Below the pieces are notes generated by a model, which saw nothing but the letters and a program-made list of their open reading frames with translations, was not told the origin of the DNA and searched no databases. DNA of 37,057 nt from Candidimonas sp. (GTDB lineage Bacteria; Pseudomonadota; Gammaproteobacteria; Burkholderiales; Burkholderiaceae_B), in assembly GCA_004297945.1 (NCBI GenBank), contig SCRC01000039.1:1-37057 (forward strand). Direction: 5' to 3'. Below, piece after piece: positions 13,883 through 22,472 of the stretch (the first letter of the stretch is position 1; every line of letters starts with the position of its first letter). The position numbers and the translations under genes were made by a program.

Positions 13883-14872
13883 GTGCAAGGCAAACTGCTA
13901 AAAATGAAGACGATTATTACTGTGATCGCGGCGTGTTCGGGTCTGGTCATGACGGCCGCTCATGGCGAGACGGCCAAGCTCGACGGACCCTTGACGCTGA
14001 TAGTTGGTTATGCGCCGGGCGGAACCTCGGATCGGACCGCCCGCATCGTCTCCCAAGAGCTACAGCACAAGCTTGGGGTTTCCGTGATCGTGGAAAACAA
14101 GACTGGCGCGGGCGGGCGCATCGCCGCGGCGTATGTCAAGGCAGCGCCAGCGGGCAAGAATGTATTGCTGCTGGGCAACCCTGCGGTGATGGTGGTGGCA
14201 CCATTGGTGTACAAGCAGTTGAATTATGACCCCACTCGCGATTTCAAGCCGGTATCGATGGTGACGAAATATGGTTTCGGCGTAGCCGTGGCGGCCACAA
14301 ATCCCATCAAGACCCTGGCTCAGCTTATCGAGTGGGCTCGTGCGCATCCCCAAGAGTTCAATGTCGGCGTGCCGGCCACGGGCAGTCTGCCTCACTTTTT
14401 TGCACTGATGCTTGCGGCGAAAATCGGCATCAAGGGGCAAGTGATCGGCTATCGCGGGTCGGCGCCTGTCATGACCGATCTTATCGGCAATTCGATTCCA
14501 GTAGCTATCGATACGCTGGACGTGCAGACTCCTCAGCATGTGGGCGGGAAAATCCGCATCCTGGCTACGTCGGGCGCCAAGCGCGAAATCAGGACGCCGG
14601 ATGTCCCTACTTTTACCCAGGCGGGTGTGAAGCTTGAGGCTTTTGGCTGGAATGCGTTCTTTGCTCCGGCCAGCATGCCTGATGCCAAGGTTAAAATTCT
14701 AAGCCGGGCGATCATGGATACGCTTTCCATGCCTCGTGTGCAAAAAACCCTGGAGCAGAACGACTTGGTTCCTGTCGTGGCCGATGCCGCTGAAACCGGG
14801 AAAATGGTCGATGCGTTCCGTCGGCAATGGGCCCCAGTCGTCAAGAGTTCGGGCTACGTTGTGGAAAAATAG
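13883..14872 (+). CDS. Bug family tripartite tricarboxylate transporter substrate-binding protein
   Basis: The protein has 329 residues. The start is GTG at 13883, chosen because AGGAGA stands 5 bases before it; the later ATG (MKTIITVIAAC) has no such site. A signal peptide of about 28 residues ends near AHGETA. The ligand loop YAPGGTSDRTARIVSQEL and the later IPVAIDTL, IRILATSG, VPTFTQAG and WNAFFAPAS blocks are diagnostic of Bug/TctC proteins. They deliver a carboxylate, often an unusual one, to TctAB-type membrane proteins. No such membrane genes are nearby, which is common for the expanded Bug family. It is followed by a sulfatase gene, so it may serve the same substrate. Confidence 0.93.
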   Translation: MQGKLLKMKTIITVIAACSGLVMTAAHGETAKLDGPLTLIVGYAPGGTSDRTARIVSQELQHKLGVSVIVENKTGAGGRIAAAYVKAAPAGKNVLLLGNPAVMVVAPLVYKQLNYDPTRDFKPVSMVTKYGFGVAVAATNPIKTLAQLIEWARAHPQEFNVGVPATGSLPHFFALMLAAKIGIKGQVIGYRGSAPVMTDLIGNSIPVAIDTLDVQTPQHVGGKIRILATSGAKREIRTPDVPTFTQAGVKLEAFGWNAFFAPASMPDAKVKILSRAIMDTLSMPRVQKTLEQNDLVPVVADAAETGKMVDAFRRQWAPVVKSSGYVVEK

Positions 14873-14894
14873 GGATGTTGCCGTAGGGCAGCGA

Positions 14895-14919
14895 TGGCAG
14901 CCATAAGGGCTGCCGCTAA
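14895..14919 (-). repeat. REP-like element (CAGCC type, TTAG variant)
   Basis: On the minus strand: TTAG, C, GGCAGCC, CTTAT, GGCTGCC, A. It lies between the Bug and sulfatase genes. The stem is perfect; the tetranucleotide is TTAG instead of GTAG. Confidence 0.75.
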
Positions 14920-15048
14920 AAAAACGTACCCGTCGTGTCGGCGTGCAGGCCGTTCGCGGCCGCGATAATCATCAAAGGAGGTAGGCGAAGGCAGGGCGGC
15001 GGTCATTGCGTGCCGTTGTGGTTGAGCCAAAAGTTTTCGCCAAAATCG

Positions 15049-16611
15049 ATGGCCCAGATTCAGAATGTTCTGTTCATTATGTCCGATCAGTTGCGCGCCG
15101 ATCATTTGGGGTGTTATGGGCACCCGTATATGCGCACGCCGAATATCGACAGCCTTGCAAAAAAGGGCGTGCGCTTCGAACGCGCGTTTGTGAATTCCGG
15201 CGTTTGCGGGCCTTCGCGCATGAGCTATTACACCGGGCGCTATCCGTCTACACACGGGGCTACCTGGAACCGGGTGCCTTTGTCGGTAGGTGAAGTCACC
15301 ATGGGCGAGTATTTGCGCCATCATCAGCGCAAGTTGGTGCTGGCGGGGAAAACCCATGTCATGCCCGACCACGCGGGGCTGGAGCGTCTGGGCTTCGATG
15401 GCGAGTCGGAGGTGGGGAGGTTGTTGGCCAGCGGCGGATTCGAAGAGATTGATCGTTACGATGGCCACCATGAGCCGGGCGAAGAAAGCGGCTATCCGGC
15501 GTACCTGCGCCGCCACGGCTATTTATCCGGCGATCCCTGGACCGATTTTGTGATTTCGGCGCGCGACCACGCCGGCAAGGTGGTGAGTGGCTGGCATATG
15601 CGAAATGCCTGCTTTCCTGCGCTGGTGGAAGAAAAACATTCCGAAACGGCGTATATGACCGATCAGGCTTTGGGTTTCATGCGAAAAATGGGCGATCAGC
15701 CTTGGGTATTGCACCTGAGCTACGTCAAGCCGCACTGGCCGTATATTGCTCCGGCTCCTTACCACGCCATGTATAGTGCGGATCAGTGTTTGCGCGTGAT
15801 TCGCAACGAGTCCGAAAAGCAGAATGCACATCCGGTCGTGGCGGCATATCGCCGGCAGGAAGAAAGCCTGAGTTTTGCGCAGGATGAGTGCGTACGGGTG
15901 GTGCGTCCGGTTTATCAGGGACTGATCACTCAGCTTGACAATCATTTGGGGAGGCTGTTCGAGTACATGGAGCGCGCCGGCCTGATGCAAAATACCCTCG
16001 TCGTGTTTACGGCGGATCACGGCGATTTCCTTGGAGACCATTGGCTGGGCGAAAAAGAATTGTTCTACGATGCCGTGCAGCGCGTGCCCTTTATCGTGAT
16101 GGATCCGTCGTCGGCTGCCGATGTGTCGCGCGGTCGGGTCGAGTCACGCATGGTGGAATCGGTCGATGTTTTGCCGACGCTGCTTGAGGCGTTGAATATT
16201 CCCTTGGCCTCGCATCGCCTGGAAGGGCGCAGCCTATTGCCGATTTTGCGCGGCACGCCCGAAACCTGGCGCGATTGCGTGTTTTCGGAGCTCGATTACA
16301 GCTATCGGCTGGCGTGCTTGTTGGTGCACAAGACGCCCCAGACAGCTCGCGCCTGGTCGGTGCGCACCGATAGATGGCGATATGTTTACTGGATGGGCGA
16401 GCCCGAACAACTCTACGATCTGCAGTCCGACCCGGAGCAATTCCAGGACCTGGGCCAGGATGCCAGCCATGCGATCATTCGTGCCGAACTGAAGGCCAGA
16501 CTGTTCGATTGGTTTACGCGCCTTAAACGCCGTGTCACGGTAACGGATGAATCGGTCGAGAAAGGCGCTAATGCGTACAAGAAGGCAGGCGTGTTTTATG
16601 GGCAATGGTGA
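15049..16611 (+). CDS. Sulfatase of the type I formylglycine class (sulfatase / phosphonate monoester hydrolase group)
   Basis: The protein has 520 residues from ATG at 15049 (MAQIQNVLFIMSDQLRADH). Earlier in-frame starts exist, back to a GTG at 14935, but the homologous part begins with VLFIMSDQ. Cys53 in VCGPSRMSYYTGRY fits the C-x-P-x-R motif, where Cys becomes the catalytic formylglycine. Metal-site residues appear in MSDQ (Asp13), HPYMRTPNIDSLA, and TADHGDFLGDH (Asp323, His324). The sequence style resembles phosphonate monoester hydrolase and choline-sulfatase-like members, so sulphate or phosphonate esters are both possible. No signal peptide is seen, pointing to a cytoplasmic enzyme. 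The Bug gene upstream may import the substrate or a related acid. Confidence 0.9.
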   Translation: MAQIQNVLFIMSDQLRADHLGCYGHPYMRTPNIDSLAKKGVRFERAFVNSGVCGPSRMSYYTGRYPSTHGATWNRVPLSVGEVTMGEYLRHHQRKLVLAGKTHVMPDHAGLERLGFDGESEVGRLLASGGFEEIDRYDGHHEPGEESGYPAYLRRHGYLSGDPWTDFVISARDHAGKVVSGWHMRNACFPALVEEKHSETAYMTDQALGFMRKMGDQPWVLHLSYVKPHWPYIAPAPYHAMYSADQCLRVIRNESEKQNAHPVVAAYRRQEESLSFAQDECVRVVRPVYQGLITQLDNHLGRLFEYMERAGLMQNTLVVFTADHGDFLGDHWLGEKELFYDAVQRVPFIVMDPSSAADVSRGRVESRMVESVDVLPTLLEALNIPLASHRLEGRSLLPILRGTPETWRDCVFSELDYSYRLACLLVHKTPQTARAWSVRTDRWRYVYWMGEPEQLYDLQSDPEQFQDLGQDASHAIIRAELKARLFDWFTRLKRRVTVTDESVEKGANAYKKAGVFYGQW

Positions 16612-16644
16612 TTGGCGAGGGGATGGTTTTGGGGTTGACGAAAT

Positions 16645-16664
16645 GGCAGCCCTTGTGGGCGCCA
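16645..16664 (+). repeat. REP-like element, diverged, no GTAG
   Basis: GGCAGCC, CTTGT, GGGCGCC, A after the sulfatase gene. The stem is imperfect and the 5' tetranucleotide is missing, so this is a decayed copy. Confidence 0.45.
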
Positions 16665-16686
16665 TATCCCCCGCGGATAACCCACC

Positions 16687-17061
16687 TTACCCCATCCACG
16701 ACATGGGATTATGCCGTATGGCCACGCCCACGATATAAAAGAAAATGGCAATGGCGATCAGCGCCGCCGCGCCGCGCGTGCCTGGGGTTTTGCCGCGCTT
16801 GATGGCGATGGTGCCTATGCCTATATATAACACCAGGGCCACGAGCTTGGCGATGATCCAGGGTTGCAGGCCGCCTAGCATGAAGGTCAGGATGACTCCG
16901 CAAACAAGCAGCACGGTGTCGATCACGTGGGGAAGAATCCTGACGATGCGACGAGCGAGCAGACCCGAACTGGTAATGGACCAATAGGCGCGCACGACAA
17001 AGAAAATGATGCTTAGGGCTGCTGCGCTCACGTGGAGCTGCTTGATGATGAAATAGTTCAT
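16687..17061 (-). CDS. SirB2 family membrane protein
   Basis: The protein has 124 residues with four membrane helices (about residues 10-30, 45-65, 70-88 and 100-118). The opening IIKQLHVSAAALSIIFFVVRAYW, the central ILPHVIDTVLLVCGVIL and PWIIAKLVALVLYIGIG, and FYIVGVAIRHNP at the end match the SirB2 family. SirB2-like proteins are widespread in Proteobacteria and were named from an invasion-gene locus, but the function is not established. It lies 10 bases after the ABC transporter gene and is probably co-transcribed with it. Confidence 0.85.
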   Translation of the reverse strand: MNYFIIKQLHVSAAALSIIFFVVRAYWSITSSGLLARRIVRILPHVIDTVLLVCGVILTFMLGGLQPWIIAKLVALVLYIGIGTIAIKRGKTPGTRGAAALIAIAIFFYIVGVAIRHNPMSWMG

Positions 17062-17071
17062 TGTTGATCTC

Positions 17072-18985
17072 TTAATTCAATTCCCACGCACCGCCGCCTT
17101 TGAGTGTCAGTTGACGTGGATGATACGCGGTCAGGGTGCTGCGGTGCCCGACACTTAGCAGTATTGTGCCAGGCAGATGCTCGCGTGTAAGCCGATACAT
17201 GGATTCTTCCAGGCCTTCGTCCAGAGCCGAGGTGGCTTCGTCCAGAAATGCCGCATCGGGCGCAGCCAGGAGCAGGCGGCCAAAGGCCAGGCGCTGCTGT
17301 TCGCCCAGCGAAAGAATGCGACCCCAGTCGGCGACTTCGTCCAGGCGCGCGGCCAGATGGCCCAACTGCACTTGGCGCAGCATGTCCTGAGCGCGATCAT
17401 CGGGCAGGTTTGACGCTTTTGGCTCAAGCAGCAAACTGCCTGGGCCGAACACGTTATCGAGGTCTTTGGTGGCGCTTTTCGAACCACTTGCCGATGGGCT
17501 TTTCGCCGCGGCGCTGCTGGTGTGCGCGATGGCACGCTCTACGTCGGGCAATTGGCTGGGATAATACAGGGCTTCGCGCAGGCTGCCCAAAGGCAGATAC
17601 GGTTTTTGCGACAAGAATAATACGTTGTGGTCGGGCCGGATAACTTCGCCATCGCAATACGGCCAGAGGCCGGCAATAGCGCGCAGCAAGGTGGTTTTTC
17701 CCGACCCGGATGCCCCGCGAATCAGCAGAGGCGCCTCGGGCTGAACTTCGAGCGTCAGACGATCAAGCAGAGTTTTATTGTCGGGCGTGCGTACCGTCAG
17801 GTGATCGAGGGCGATCCGCTTGCCTTTGGCATGGGTGTTGGGCGTTGGCAGCGCGTACGAGTTATGGATGGCTGTCGTAAAGCCGGTAAGACGATCAAGG
17901 GTCGCACGGTACGAGGCAAAGCTATCGTACGCATTGCGGAAGAACGACAGATTGTCTTGCAGGCGGCCGAAGGCTTGCGCGGTCTGCATCAAGTCGCCCA
18001 GGCTGATTTGTTTGGTGAAGAAACGTTGCGCCTGGATAATGAACGGAAATACCACGGCGGTTTGTGTGACCGAAAAATTAAAGCCCAGGAACTTCAGTGA
18101 GCGATATACGATGGCCCAGGCGTTTGTAATGATCTGTGCAAAACGGCTGCGCAACAAGGCGCCTTCGACTTTTTCACCAGCATAGAAAGCCACGCTTTCG
18201 GCGTACTCGCGCAGGCGCACCAAGGCATAACGGTAATCGGCGTTAAAGCGTTCGCTTAAAAAACTCAGGCTGATAAGGGGGCGGCCGATGCGTATGGCGA
18301 ACACGGTGGCGATCAGTACGTAGACGAACACCAGAAACACCATGCCCCGTGGTATGTCCAGGCCCGCGATAGCCAGCGTGCCGGACAGATTCCACAGGAT
18401 CAGGGTAAAGGCAAAGGTCGACACCAGCGCGTTGATCACACCCATCGACAGGCTCAGCGATGTGGTCACGAAGGTTGCAACGTCTTGTTGTATGCGCTGG
18501 TCGGGGTTGTCGATCGGGTGTTCCAGGTACTGCGAACGATAGTAGGCCTGGCGATCGATCCAGCGACTGAGCATCTGTTCATTGAGCCATACTCGCCAGT
18601 GGATGGTAAACGCCTGTTGGATGTAAAAGTCGATGAGCGAGCGGACCACGTGTATGGTGGCCAGAACGGCAAACAGCCACATGGCAAACCAGAACTGTGC
18701 TTCGTTGAGCTTTTGCAGCGCCGTGTACATAGTGTTGTACCAGGACGAGAACAGGACATCGAGGCGTACGGCGCACAGGGTTATGAACAGGATGAGCGCC
18801 AGAGCGGCCAGCGGGCGCCAGCTGCGTTTCGGAGAAAAATAAGCGCCTGCCAGATTCCAGAATTGCCGGCCCCACAGGGTGAACCTGGCCAAACCCCATA
18901 TCGCCAGACCCGACAGCACCACCGTAATGGCATAGGCTTGCGCCACCCAGATCGCGCTATCGAGCACCTCGTGATTCCAATCCAT
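17072..18985 (-). CDS. SbmA/YddA-type ABC transporter, permease fused to ATPase
   Basis: The protein has 637 residues. Residues 1-400 carry six or so membrane helices of the SbmA/BacA-like exporter fold (WYNTMYTALQKLNEAQFW, LNEQMLSRWIDRQAYYRSQY, DNPDQRIQQD are typical). The ATPase follows: Walker A GASGSGKTTLLRAIAGL near residue 423, signature LSLGEQQR near 557, Walker B AAFLDEATSALDE near 580, H-loop SVGHRST. A Ser/Ala/Lys-rich insert of about 35 residues lies at 485-520, between Walker A and the signature. Relatives include E. coli YddA and mycobacterial Rv1819c, which move peptides or cobalamin; the substrate here is unknown. It works as a homodimer in the inner membrane. Confidence 0.9.
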   Translation of the reverse strand: MDWNHEVLDSAIWVAQAYAITVVLSGLAIWGLARFTLWGRQFWNLAGAYFSPKRSWRPLAALALILFITLCAVRLDVLFSSWYNTMYTALQKLNEAQFWFAMWLFAVLATIHVVRSLIDFYIQQAFTIHWRVWLNEQMLSRWIDRQAYYRSQYLEHPIDNPDQRIQQDVATFVTTSLSLSMGVINALVSTFAFTLILWNLSGTLAIAGLDIPRGMVFLVFVYVLIATVFAIRIGRPLISLSFLSERFNADYRYALVRLREYAESVAFYAGEKVEGALLRSRFAQIITNAWAIVYRSLKFLGFNFSVTQTAVVFPFIIQAQRFFTKQISLGDLMQTAQAFGRLQDNLSFFRNAYDSFASYRATLDRLTGFTTAIHNSYALPTPNTHAKGKRIALDHLTVRTPDNKTLLDRLTLEVQPEAPLLIRGASGSGKTTLLRAIAGLWPYCDGEVIRPDHNVLFLSQKPYLPLGSLREALYYPSQLPDVERAIAHTSSAAAKSPSASGSKSATKDLDNVFGPGSLLLEPKASNLPDDRAQDMLRQVQLGHLAARLDEVADWGRILSLGEQQRLAFGRLLLAAPDAAFLDEATSALDEGLEESMYRLTREHLPGTILLSVGHRSTLTAYHPRQLTLKGGGAWELN

Positions 18986-19494
18986 TCATGCTCCGCCATT
19001 GTGTAGCGGCACCCCTCGTGGGTGCCATAAAACCATGATCACCAAGACACCCATTAATGACCCGCCTGCGCCAAGTAGGTTCCCTTAAGGCAATGTCCTG
19101 CGCGGATATTAACGTGTATGGCCGGGAAAATCTGCGCGGGCGGTACGTCACGAGGTTCAAATAGTCGTTATAGTTAACGCTATGAACGCGTTAAGAAAGC
19201 GCTGCATCACTATGCCGCCGGACACTATGCCATGTGGGCGTTCGAATTATCTGCCGTATCCGGCCTGGACGGCATGAATCCTTCTCAGGCGGGGTGAGGC
19301 GGATCGACATGATTTTTGCGCCGTTGGAAGGAGCTGGTATAGAGGGGTATTATTGCAAGTTGGATGTAGCCCTCATCAGAGGTGCCGCGGCATAGACAGA
19401 GGGTGCGTTTTTGCAGTGGCGCTGCTTATGGACGCCATTTCAGCTCTTCCTTGTCAGACTCCTTTTTCCTCTCATTTCATTAAAGAGATTTCGC
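18986..19494. other. Gene-poor stretch of about 500 bases
   Basis: Apart from the REP-like element at 19003-19027 and the leader of the tautomerase gene, no gene is seen. A short open run at about 19175-19302 on the plus strand could encode some 39 residues (VKKALHHYAAGHYAMWAFEL and onward) but has no clear start and may be a remnant. AAAGAGAT near 19482 is the ribosome site of the next gene. Confidence 0.5.
19003..19027 (+). repeat. REP-like element, complete (CACCC type)
   Basis: GTAG, C, GGCACCC, CTCGT, GGGTGCC, A: perfect stem, loop with one change (C for T). It lies just upstream of the ABC transporter gene. Confidence 0.85.
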
Positions 19495-19869
19495 ATGCCG
19501 TACGTTACGATTACCGCTACCCAGGGTCTTTCTTCCGATCAGAAAAAGCAGTTGCTCGAACGCTCCAGCAAGGCAGTGGTCGATAGCATCGGCGCGCCGC
19601 AGGCCAGCGTGCGGGTTATGCTGCACGAATTGCCGCGCGAGCATTATCTGGATGCGGGGCAATTTGGCGCGGCAACGGTGATGTATCAAGTGGAGTTCAT
19701 TGTAGGGCGCACCGAAGAACTCAAGTCGGCACTGATTGCGTCATTGAGCAAAACTGCGGGCGAGGTCACGGGCATACCCGAACGCGACATACGGGTGCGA
19801 TTGATCGACTTTCCCAAGGAAAACATGGGCATGGCCGGCGGGGTCAGCGCCAAGAAAATGGGGCGCTAA
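19495..19869 (+). CDS. Tautomerase superfamily protein
   Basis: The protein has 124 residues from ATG at 19495. Pro2 follows Met directly (MPYVTITATQG), as required for the catalytic N-terminal proline of the 4-oxalocrotonate tautomerase superfamily. The sequence holds two beta-alpha-beta halves (residues 2-60, then 65-120, the second with YQVEFIVGRTEELKSALIASLSKTAGEVTGI), the layout of long, trimeric members. It interconverts keto and enol forms or dehalogenates small acids; the substrate is not evident. The DUF924 gene starts 3 bases after its stop, so the two form an operon. Confidence 0.85.
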   Translation: MPYVTITATQGLSSDQKKQLLERSSKAVVDSIGAPQASVRVMLHELPREHYLDAGQFGAATVMYQVEFIVGRTEELKSALIASLSKTAGEVTGIPERDIRVRLIDFPKENMGMAGGVSAKKMGR

Positions 19870-19872
19870 AGA

Positions 19873-20412
19873 ATGTTTCCCGAGGCCGATGCGGTGGTGC
19901 GCTTCTGGCGCGATGCCGGTCCGGCGCGCTGGTTTGCCAAAGATGCGGGCTTTGACCAGTCGTTTCGCGACTCCTTTATCGATTTGCATTTTGCCGCCGC
20001 CCGACGCGAGCATGATCTCTGGTCAAGCGATCCCTACGCCACGCTGGCCTTGATTCTCTTGCTGGATCAGTTTCCGCGCAACGTCTTTCGCGGCTCGGCG
20101 CATAGGTATGCTACCGATTCTCTGGCGCGGTTTTATGCGCGCGCAGCAATTGCGTCCAACGCTATCACTGCTATTGAAGACGAGCTCAAATCGTTTGTGT
20201 GTCTGCCGTTCATGCACTCGGAAAATTGCGACGACCAGCGCTATGCGCTTGAACTTTATCGGCGCTACAGCCCTGGCAATATAAAGTATGCCCAAGAGCA
20301 TCTTGAAATTGTGCAGCGCTTCGGGCGTTTTCCGCACAGAAATGCCGAACTCGGCCGTATCACCACCCGTGAAGAGCAGGCGTTTCTGGATGCTGGAGGA
20401 TTTGCAGGGTAG
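19873..20412 (+). CDS. DUF924 family protein
   Basis: The protein has 179 residues. The family is recognised from VVRFWRDAGPARWFAKDAGFDQSFRD at the start, the central LALILLLDQFPRNVFRGSAHRYATD (an invariant block of DUF924), and the C-terminal HLEIVQRFGRFPHRNAELGR. DUF924 proteins adopt an all-helical, TPR-like fold in the cytoplasm and have no known activity. It is translated right after the tautomerase gene. A REP-like element follows its stop. Confidence 0.9.
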   Translation: MFPEADAVVRFWRDAGPARWFAKDAGFDQSFRDSFIDLHFAAARREHDLWSSDPYATLALILLLDQFPRNVFRGSAHRYATDSLARFYARAAIASNAITAIEDELKSFVCLPFMHSENCDDQRYALELYRRYSPGNIKYAQEHLEIVQRFGRFPHRNAELGRITTREEQAFLDAGGFAG

Positions 20413-20456
20413 AACCTCGTGCAGTTGGCGCAGTCCTTGGTTTTGCGCCGATGTTC

Positions 20457-20481
20457 GTAGCGGCACCTCTTGTGGGTGCCA
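20457..20481 (+). repeat. REP-like element, complete (one stem G-T pair)
   Basis: GTAG, C, GGCACCT, CTTGT, GGGTGCC, A. The single change C to T in the left stem still allows a G-T pair. It lies between the DUF924 and nucleotidyltransferase genes. Confidence 0.8.
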
Positions 20482-20523
20482 TTTTCACCATGCCTACTTA
20501 GCATTTTTCGGGAAGACACAGCA

Positions 20524-21093
20524 GTGGCGGCAATATCGGCGATTATCCTGGCGGCGGGTCGTTCGCAACGTTTTGGGCGTGACAAACGGCTAGAGCTGAT
20601 CGATGCCATGCCCATGTTCTTGCTGACGGCGCTCAAGCTGAAAGCCGTCGTCGCCGACACGCTGGTTGTGCTCGGGCCGCAAGATATGGTTCATCAACGG
20701 CTTTTGCGTGATCACGGCCTCGATTTTGCCGCGTGCCCGGACGCACGCCACGGCATGGGGCGTAGCCTGGCCTATGGCGTGGCTCAAAGGCCCGATGCGT
20801 CGGGATGGTTCATCATGCCGGCCGATATGCCGTTCATACAAGAGGCTACCTTGCAGTCCCTGGCGCGGGCTTCCCGCAGGTACGATCTGGCTGCGCCGGT
20901 TTGCGGCGGGCATCGTGGCCATCCGGTCTGGTTCGGGCGTCGCTATTATCAATCGTTGTGCGCGCTGGTTGCAGACCAAGGTGCACGCTCCATTCTGATG
21001 GGCGCGCCGGTGGCTCTGCATCAGGTTCAGGTCGACGACACCGGGTGTTTGCTGGATATCGACACGCCGCAGGATCTGCCCGATACTAAATGA
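20524..21093 (+). CDS. MobA-like nucleotidyltransferase (MocA-type)
   Basis: The protein has 189 residues from GTG at 20524, close after a GGGAAGA ribosome-like run; an earlier ATG at 20470 would lie in the REP-like element. The nucleotide-binding signature AIILAAGRSQRFGRDKRL opens the protein. Next come GMGRSLAYGV, MPADMPFI (the metal-binding Asp after MPA), GHRGHPVWFGRRYY, and the terminal LLDIDTPQDL, all typical of the MobA-like NTP_transf_3 group. MocA members add CMP to molybdopterin for xanthine-dehydrogenase-type enzymes, so it likely serves a molybdenum hydroxylase. No such enzyme lies in view. Confidence 0.85.
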   Translation: MAAISAIILAAGRSQRFGRDKRLELIDAMPMFLLTALKLKAVVADTLVVLGPQDMVHQRLLRDHGLDFAACPDARHGMGRSLAYGVAQRPDASGWFIMPADMPFIQEATLQSLARASRRYDLAAPVCGGHRGHPVWFGRRYYQSLCALVADQGARSILMGAPVALHQVQVDDTGCLLDIDTPQDLPDTK

Positions 21094-22381
21094 CTGCAGG
21101 CGATAGCCGAGGGCGCGTGAGCGCGGCCAGCACAAATGTGAAGGCCAGGGCTGGCAGCGCCGATCCTATATCCGGAGCCCATTGCGCCAATGCGTGATAC
21201 AGCGCAATACCCAGAATCCATAGGCAGGCGGCTATGCTGTCGATTTTCGGGATAGAGGCAAGTTTCGTCACGCGCCCAAAACCCATCCTTCCCAGTATCA
21301 CGCCGTAGAGCGGCACGAACACTGAGCTCAATGTCAGCAAAAAGGGCTCCAGCCCGTGCATAGGCAACACCAGCGCCAGCAATGTGCTGGCGACGGCCAG
21401 CAACAAACCCCAGCGGCGGATGCTCCAGCTCGGCTTGATGCTGTGCGCCGACACGGATCCCGAATACACATCGCCATAGGCATTGTCCAGTTCATCGATC
21501 AGTATCAGGCCCAGCGCTATTAGGCCGCCTTGCGCCAGCAGCAAGGCGCTGACAAGATCGGTATTGGGGTTGGCGACACTCACCACCACTACGCCCAGCG
21601 CATAGCACCAGATATTGGCGACGGTATAACCCAGCCACGTTCCGCTCAGGGCGCCACGGCCGCTATGGCCGTGGCGAGAATAATCGGCGACGAGGGGCAG
21701 CCAGGAGACCGGCATGGCGATCACCAGGTCGAGTGCCGAAAAGACACCCATGCTGCCATCGCCTTGACGGTTCCAGATGGCGTTCAGGCCAGTGGTTTGC
21801 CATTGACCCGCAAATTTCCAGGTCAGCCATAGCAAAGACAAAACGACCAGGGGTAAGCCGTAGCGGCTGACAAACCGGCGCACCAGGGTAATCATGGAGC
21901 CTGCCAGCAGGGCGGTCAGCACGCCCCCCCAAAATACGGTGGCCAATATAAGTTCCGTGCTTTTATCCAGATGCAAACCGAAAGCCTGATTGCCGATGGC
22001 GATCGTGCCTTCACGCATGATGACTAATTCGAAGGTCGTCCAGCCCAGCAACTGTATGATATTTAGGAAAACCGGCAGGCGCGCAAATTGGCGGCCATAG
22101 GTGGCGTGAATTAGCCCGGCGCTGGATAGGCCGCTGTCGCAGCCCACTTTGGCGACCCACGCGAGCAGGCCTGAACCGATGAGCGAGCCGGCTATGATGG
22201 CAAACAGCGCTTCCTTGGTGCCCGCTGCCGGCACCAGATAGGCACCCACTTGAATAACCAGAAGCCCCACGCCCATGCTGAACCACAGCGAGGCATGGTC
22301 GGCCCAGCCGAAGACGCGTGAAGACGCCGACATGGGCGTCAACGCCTGGTTGTGCATGGGCGGGTTGGAGGGGTTTGTCAT
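21086..22381 (-). CDS. NCS1 family permease, possibly hydroxymethylpyrimidine transporter CytX
   Basis: The protein has 431 residues with 12 membrane helices. The start is ATG at 22381 (MTNPSNPPMHNQ); the open frame runs 160 bases further but crosses a REP-like element. Features of the purine-cytosine permease family: LVPAAGTKEALFAIIAGSLIG, SSAGLIHATYGRQFARLPVFLNIIQLLGWTTFELV, and MPVSWLPLVADYSRHG. The short length and IQLLGW run are closest to CytX, an importer of the thiamine precursor HMP; cytosine or purines are alternatives. No TPP riboswitch is seen upstream, which weakens the thiamine link. Its 3' end overlaps the convergent nucleotidyltransferase gene by 8 bases. Confidence 0.8.
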   Translation of the reverse strand: MTNPSNPPMHNQALTPMSASSRVFGWADHASLWFSMGVGLLVIQVGAYLVPAAGTKEALFAIIAGSLIGSGLLAWVAKVGCDSGLSSAGLIHATYGRQFARLPVFLNIIQLLGWTTFELVIMREGTIAIGNQAFGLHLDKSTELILATVFWGGVLTALLAGSMITLVRRFVSRYGLPLVVLSLLWLTWKFAGQWQTTGLNAIWNRQGDGSMGVFSALDLVIAMPVSWLPLVADYSRHGHSGRGALSGTWLGYTVANIWCYALGVVVVSVANPNTDLVSALLLAQGGLIALGLILIDELDNAYGDVYSGSVSAHSIKPSWSIRRWGLLLAVASTLLALVLPMHGLEPFLLTLSSVFVPLYGVILGRMGFGRVTKLASIPKIDSIAACLWILGIALYHALAQWAPDIGSALPALAFTFVLAALTRPRLSPAVI

Positions 22382-22424
22382 GGTGCGTGGTGATAAATCA
22401 GGGTTGGAAAAATGGCGCTTGAAA

Positions 22425-22449
22425 TGGCGCCCACGAGGGGGGCCGCCAC
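22425..22449 (-). repeat. REP-like element, diverged copy
   Basis: On the minus strand: GTGG, C, GGCCCCC, CTCGT, GGGCGCC, A. The stem has one mismatch and the 5' tetranucleotide is GTGG, a change also allowed in classical REP families. It lies upstream of the permease gene. Confidence 0.6.
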
Positions 22450-22472
22450 AGATACCCGCCAATAGCCCAAAC

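Noticed and set aside
14854..15516. 220-residue minus-strand frame over the start of the sulfatase gene
   Set aside because: It mirrors codon structure of the sulfatase on the opposite strand, shows no recognisable domain, and the sulfatase motifs on the plus strand are beyond doubt.
19175..19302. Short gene of about 39 residues upstream of the tautomerase
   Set aside because: No credible start codon or ribosome site and no recognised homology; noted only as a possible remnant.
22382..22472. TPP riboswitch expected before a CytX-type gene
   Set aside because: Neither the CUGAGA core nor the paired thi-box elements are seen; the space holds a diverged REP-like element instead.
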